This document shows, piece after piece, positions 5,290-8,276 of a DNA stretch of 8,276 nucleotides. How positions within the stretch are numbered: position 1 is the stretch's first letter; the number at the start of each line of letters is the position of its first letter. Position numbers and translations under genes: made by a program. A model generated the notes under the pieces. It was not told the origin of the DNA. It was given only the letters and a program-made list of their open reading frames with translations, and did no database searches. Origin of the DNA: Verrucomicrobiales bacterium (lineage in GTDB: Bacteria > Verrucomicrobiota > Verrucomicrobiia > Verrucomicrobiales > DEV007); the NCBI GenBank assembly GCA_007123695.1, contig SLGN01000536.1:1-8276 (forward strand), given 5' to 3'.

Positions 5290-7719
5290 CTACAGAATGC
5301 CGCCGCGCCGCCGCAGGCCCCATTCGCCGAGGAAGCAGAGCAGCGCGAGCAGGAAGAGCCACGGGGTGTGCCAGAGCGGCCGCTGCTTCGTCTCGACCAG
5401 CGGCAGGTCCAGCTGGCGGAGCAGTCCCGGCAGCCTCGGCAGGGCATCGACGACGAGCAGCTCCCCGCCGGTGGCGGCGGCGAGCCGGGCGAGGCCCTCG
5501 CGGTCGGGGCCGAGGCGGGAATACTCGGCGGCCTCTGGGTTCAGGGTGCGGCCGACCTCGCCGCGCCCGATTTCGCGCCCCTCTCCGTCGATGGCGACCG
5601 CCTCGATGCGGTATCCTTCGCTCTCTTCGGAAAGATGCTCGGCGACGAAGAGGCCGGGCTCGGCGAGCGAGGGCTCGGCGGCGAGATCGCGCTCGGTGCC
5701 GTCGAGGTCGCGCACCGTCACGCGCACGGCGGCGTCGTCCTGCGGATCGAATGCGAGGTCGCGCACCCGCACCGAGACGCGGGTCAGGGGGATGGCGCCC
5801 TCGTTCAGCTCCTCCTTACGGAGCTCGACGCGCCCCGGCGCGTCGGTCACGGTCCAGCGCAGGAACTGGCGCCACGCTTTCTCGAACTCGAGGCGCTGCT
5901 CCTCGTCCTTCATCCCCCAGCGCCAGAAATCTGCGACGGCGAGGACGGCGCTCTTGCCCTCGCCGTAGCGCTGCGTCACCAGGGCGGGATGGACGCGCCC
6001 GGCGTCGTCGGTGACGGTGGCGAGCAGGTCCGCGCCGGGCTTGATCGCGGGGAGCCGGTTCACCGCGAAGAACGCCGGCATGTGGGCGAGGCGGATCTCC
6101 TCTTCCTCGTTGCTGGCGCGCAGGCGCATCCATTCCTCCAGCGACCCCTCGCGGGTGAGGTTCCAGACTGCGCCGAGGGCGGGCCCGCCGCCGTCGGGCG
6201 GGTCGAGGTAGACCGGCAGCAGCCGGCCCACGGGGGTGTTGTTCCAGCCGCCGCCCTGGAAGGATTCCTTCCCCCCCAGCATCACCACGGTGCCTCCGCG
6301 CTGGGCCACGAAGCGGTCGATCAGGTTCATCTGCTCCTGGGTCAGGAAGTCCGCCTCGAGGTCGTCGATGACTATGGCCCGGTAGGCGGCGAAAAGCTCT
6401 TCCGCCGCCTTGGGGAAGCCGTCGCGCAGCTCCTCGGGCGTGGCGGTGTTGAGCCGGATCAGCACCGGCTCGTCGTAGCGCTGGGTCTCCTCGTCGACGC
6501 CGCCGAATCCGCGGAAGAGGGGGTTGCTGGACTCGCCGGTGCGGCCGCGCCATTCGAACTTGGGCTCGCGCCGGGCGATCCGGATCAGTCCGACGAGGTC
6601 GAGCTCGGCGTCGCCGGCGATGGCGCGGCGGAGGAACTTGTATTCCCAGTTCGGCCGGCCGCCGAGGTAGAGCACCCGGTAGGGCCCGGCCCCGCGGTCG
6701 ACGACGACGCGGAGACGGTCGTTCTTCTCGGTCAGTTGGGGCAGCGGCTCGGCGGCGGTCTGGCGGATGCCGACGGTGAGAAAGGAAAGGCCGGACGGCA
6801 CGCCGCCGATGCGGAGCCGGGCCGTGGCGCTGCGGCGGCCGTCCCCGGGGGGGAAGACGAGCTCGCGCTTTCCGAGTTCTTCGCCCTGGCCGTCGAGCGC
6901 GTAGACCTCGACCGGATCGGGGAATTCGCCGAGGGCGGCGGCCTCCACCGCGAGGGTGACCTGGGCGTCTTCGAACTGCGAGGTGGAGGCGTCGACGCGG
7001 ACGAGGGAGAGGTCGCGGGCGGCGGGATCGATCTCGCCGAGCACGACGGGAAAGACCGGGACCCTCTCGGCCGGGGGCAGGGCCTGCTGGCGGGCGATCC
7101 AGGCCTCGAGCACGGCGGGATCGGTGGCGTTGCCGTCGGTCAGGAGCACGGCGGCGGCGAGCGGGCGCCCGCGGAAACGGCTCTCGATGTTCTCCAACGC
7201 GGCGCCGAGCGTGGTGCTGGCGCGGGCGAAGTCGAGACCGGAGAAGTCCCCGACCTGGCGGAGTCCCCGGTCGGCGAGAAAGGGCTGCACGCGGAAGGTC
7301 TCGGCGATGGCGCCGAGCCACGCAGGAGGATCTCCGGCGGCGCTGGGCGCCAGCGCGGCCCGCAGCTCCGCCGAGGGCGCTTCGCGGCCCTCGCCGAGGG
7401 GCACTTCGAGACCGGCCGAGTTGTCTGCCACGATGGCGACGTCGTTCGAGTGGGTCTGCGGCGTCTTCTCGAGGTGGACCGGCTCGAGCAGGGCGAGGGC
7501 GAGCAGCGCGAAGCCGAGCGCCTTCAGCCCCATCGCCGCGATCCGCCGTCCTCCCCGCAGAGGCGTGCGGAGGTAGCCGACCACCAACGCAACAAGCGCA
7601 GCCCCCCCGCAGCCCGCCGCGACCCAAGCCCATTCCTCGTTGGCAAAAGCGAGGGACGACAGGTCGGCAAGCACGGCCGGCGCAGATGGAGCGATTGCAT
7701 TCATAGCCAAACAACACAT
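5290..7719 (-). CDS. Large membrane protein with vWA-like and glutamine amidotransferase-like domains
   Basis: The start at 7719 (809 residues) is chosen because GGAGG lies 9 nt upstream. ATG 7704 (MNAIAPS, 804 residues) is an alternative, and the frame stays open to an ATG at 7833. Membrane segments lie at about 30-50 and 60-80, and a last one at about 783-797. A vWA-like domain spans about 92-235: DNSAG at 99-103 is a degenerate DxSxS metal site (Gly for the last Ser), and LLTDGN at 192-197 is the later Asp motif. After a beta-rich stretch, YRVLYLGGRPNWEYKFLRRA (347-366) opens a GATase1-like region that includes YRAIVIDDLEADFLT and GGTVVMLGGKESF (475-487), ending near 620. I see no catalytic Cys triad there. 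Such proteins are known beside MoxR and DUF58 genes, resembling BatA-type modules. The function is unknown; envelope assembly or surveillance is a guess. Confidence 0.85.
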   Translation of the reverse strand: MCCLAMNAIAPSAPAVLADLSSLAFANEEWAWVAAGCGGAALVALVVGYLRTPLRGGRRIAAMGLKALGFALLALALLEPVHLEKTPQTHSNDVAIVADNSAGLEVPLGEGREAPSAELRAALAPSAAGDPPAWLGAIAETFRVQPFLADRGLRQVGDFSGLDFARASTTLGAALENIESRFRGRPLAAAVLLTDGNATDPAVLEAWIARQQALPPAERVPVFPVVLGEIDPAARDLSLVRVDASTSQFEDAQVTLAVEAAALGEFPDPVEVYALDGQGEELGKRELVFPPGDGRRSATARLRIGGVPSGLSFLTVGIRQTAAEPLPQLTEKNDRLRVVVDRGAGPYRVLYLGGRPNWEYKFLRRAIAGDAELDLVGLIRIARREPKFEWRGRTGESSNPLFRGFGGVDEETQRYDEPVLIRLNTATPEELRDGFPKAAEELFAAYRAIVIDDLEADFLTQEQMNLIDRFVAQRGGTVVMLGGKESFQGGGWNNTPVGRLLPVYLDPPDGGGPALGAVWNLTREGSLEEWMRLRASNEEEEIRLAHMPAFFAVNRLPAIKPGADLLATVTDDAGRVHPALVTQRYGEGKSAVLAVADFWRWGMKDEEQRLEFEKAWRQFLRWTVTDAPGRVELRKEELNEGAIPLTRVSVRVRDLAFDPQDDAAVRVTVRDLDGTERDLAAEPSLAEPGLFVAEHLSEESEGYRIEAVAIDGEGREIGRGEVGRTLNPEAAEYSRLGPDREGLARLAAATGGELLVVDALPRLPGLLRQLDLPLVETKQRPLWHTPWLFLLALLCFLGEWGLRRRGGIL

Positions 7720-7728
7720 CACCCCACC

Positions 7729-7733
7729 CCTCC
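7729..7733 (-). promoter_or_regulatory. Ribosome binding site that decides the start of the vWA/GATase-like gene
   Basis: GGAGG on the minus strand ends 9 nt before the ATG at 7719, inside the G-rich stretch GGAGGGGTGGGGTG. For the next ATG (7704) the gap would be 24 nt, which is too far. This favours the start at 7719. Confidence 0.6.
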
Positions 7734-7738
7734 GAAAA

Positions 7739-7804
7739 CCAAAATCGAAACCAAAATCGAAACCAAAATCGAAATCGAAATCAGAATCGGGATCGAACCC
7801 GAAC
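7739..7804. repeat. Hexanucleotide tandem repeat upstream of the vWA/GATase-like gene
   Basis: Eleven hexamers run in register. On the plus strand CCAAAA and TCGAAA alternate three times (a perfect 12-bp period, 7739-7774), followed by TCGAAA, then drifting copies TCAGAA, TCGGGA, TCGAAC and CCGAAC. The array ends 5 bp upstream of the GGAGG ribosome site of the minus-strand gene. On the coding strand it is T-rich (GGTTTCGATTTT units). In the open frame that runs upstream to 7833 it would encode alternating Phe-Asp/Phe-Gly dipeptides. The remainder of the 159-bp gap (7805-7878) holds a GCTTGCAAGC palindrome at 7840-7849 and no clear promoter. Confidence 0.9.
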
Positions 7805-7878
7805 CCCGCTTCGCCATCGCCCCCGCTTCCCACCCCGGCGCTTGCAAGCCTTGACGCAACATCATCGGCTTCGTTGGT

Positions 7879-8276
7879 TCAAGGATTCGACTCCTCCCCC
7901 GAGCCGAGTTGCTCGTAGTATCGTCTCACCAGGTCGCGGAATTCGCTGGGCACGGGGTCGCGGTCGATCGGGGCGATCGGGTTCTCGCGGTTGAGTCGGG
8001 CCAGCTCCTCGCTGAGCCGCTGCCGCAGCTCGACGAGGGGCGCGGTGATGCGCTGTTCGATGGTGACCGCGCCGGGCGGCAGGCGGGCGCGCCGGTAGTC
8101 GAGACGCATCGCCCGGGCGTCGTCGCGGACGCGGGCGAGATCGTTGCGGAGATCCTCCTGCGGAATCATCTCCTCGATGCTGCCGAGCCGGTCCGACCAG
8201 TTCGCGTAGTCCTCGCCGGTGATGGGACCGGCCTGGCGCCGCTCTCCGGCGTCGTCGAAGAAAAGCGGCCCTCCAA
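7879..8276 (-). CDS. C-terminal part of an unrecognised large protein of the envelope module
   Basis: The frame is open to the right edge and stops at TGA 7879; 131 residues are visible, so the true start lies outside. The in-frame ATG at 8169 is internal: the sequence before it (PITGEDYANWSDRLGSIEEM) continues the same helical pattern. The visible part is charged and helical. It has EDYANWSDRLGSIEEMI, an alternating acidic/basic helix (LRNDLARVRDDARAMRLDYR), a second helix LVELRQRLSEELARLN, and a C-terminal PIDRDPVPSEFRDLVRRYYEQLG that I recognise as a recurring ending of large hypothetical proteins in Planctomycetota/Verrucomicrobiota operons of this type. No membrane segment is seen here. 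It is 159 bp upstream of the vWA/GATase-like gene on the same strand. The function is unknown; a structural or scaffolding partner is a guess. Confidence 0.7.
   Translation of the reverse strand, partial: GGPLFFDDAGERRQAGPITGEDYANWSDRLGSIEEMIPQEDLRNDLARVRDDARAMRLDYRRARLPPGAVTIEQRITAPLVELRQRLSEELARLNRENPIAPIDRDPVPSEFRDLVRRYYEQLGSGEESNP

Noticed and set aside
5240..5362. Upstream start for the caspase-like gene at 5362
   Set aside because: It would overlap the preceding gene by 73 bp and place an Arg-rich extension ahead of an obvious signal peptide that begins at ATG 5239.
222..5447. A 1741-codon open frame on the minus strand spanning both pilus genes and genes 3 and 4
   Set aside because: It runs antisense to two well-supported ATPases and out of frame with two real minus-strand genes. 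Its translation is Arg/Pro/Gly/Ala-rich low complexity with no domain. High GC removes stop codons in shadow frames.
7786..7803. A tRNA T-arm-like sequence on the minus strand (TCGGG TTCGAT CCCGA)
   Set aside because: The loop is 6 nt, not 7, and there is no acceptor, D or anticodon arm around it. It arises from the degenerate end of the hexamer repeat.
2759..7854. Long plus-strand open frames (1069 and 878 codons) opposite the minus-strand genes
   Set aside because: They mirror the codon structure of real genes on the other strand, contain no recognisable motifs, and overlap each other. They are antisense shadows.
7879..8169. A complete 96-residue gene starting at ATG 8169
   Set aside because: The frame is open through to the window edge and the upstream translation is continuous in character with it, so the ATG is more likely internal.

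Overview
This is a GC-rich bacterial window. The gene content (a tandem pair of PilT-type ATPases, a large vWA/glutamine-amidotransferase-like membrane protein, and a secreted caspase-like protein with EF-hands) and the sparse Shine-Dalgarno use on the pilus genes fit the Planctomycetota/Verrucomicrobiota group, with Verrucomicrobiota my best guess. This placement is inferred from remembered gene families, not from a marker gene.

Layout. The left edge (1-163, minus) is the start of a secreted RlpA-like double-psi beta-barrel protein. It is cut by the window edge and driven by a convincing promoter in an AT-rich island. A divergent 301-bp intergenic region separates it from two plus-strand genes, 465-1547 and 1632-2735. 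Both encode hexameric type IV pilus retraction ATPases of the PilT/PilU group, and a 22-bp tandem repeat lies between them. The pair ends at a convergent junction (about 2736-2791) that carries a hairpin.

From there to the right edge everything is on the minus strand, in transcription order: the C-terminal part of a large unrecognised protein (7879-8276, cut by the edge), an 809-residue membrane protein with degenerate vWA and GATase-like domains (5290-7719), a secreted caspase/C13-like protein with two EF-hand loops and a serine at the expected cysteine position (4268-5239), and a beta-CASP metallo-beta-lactamase RNase (2792-4183). Spacings are 159, 50 and 84 bp, so one transcript is possible. 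The first three probably form a cell-envelope module of the kind found beside MoxR ATPase and DUF58 genes. The RNase may simply be downstream.

The most notable points are the hexanucleotide repeat just upstream of the vWA/GATase gene's ribosome binding site, the substituted active-site residue in the caspase-like protein, and the complementary departures of the two pilus ATPases from the standard motifs. I see no tRNA, rRNA, CRISPR array, insertion sequence or phage gene. Very long open frames opposite the real genes are by-products of high GC.
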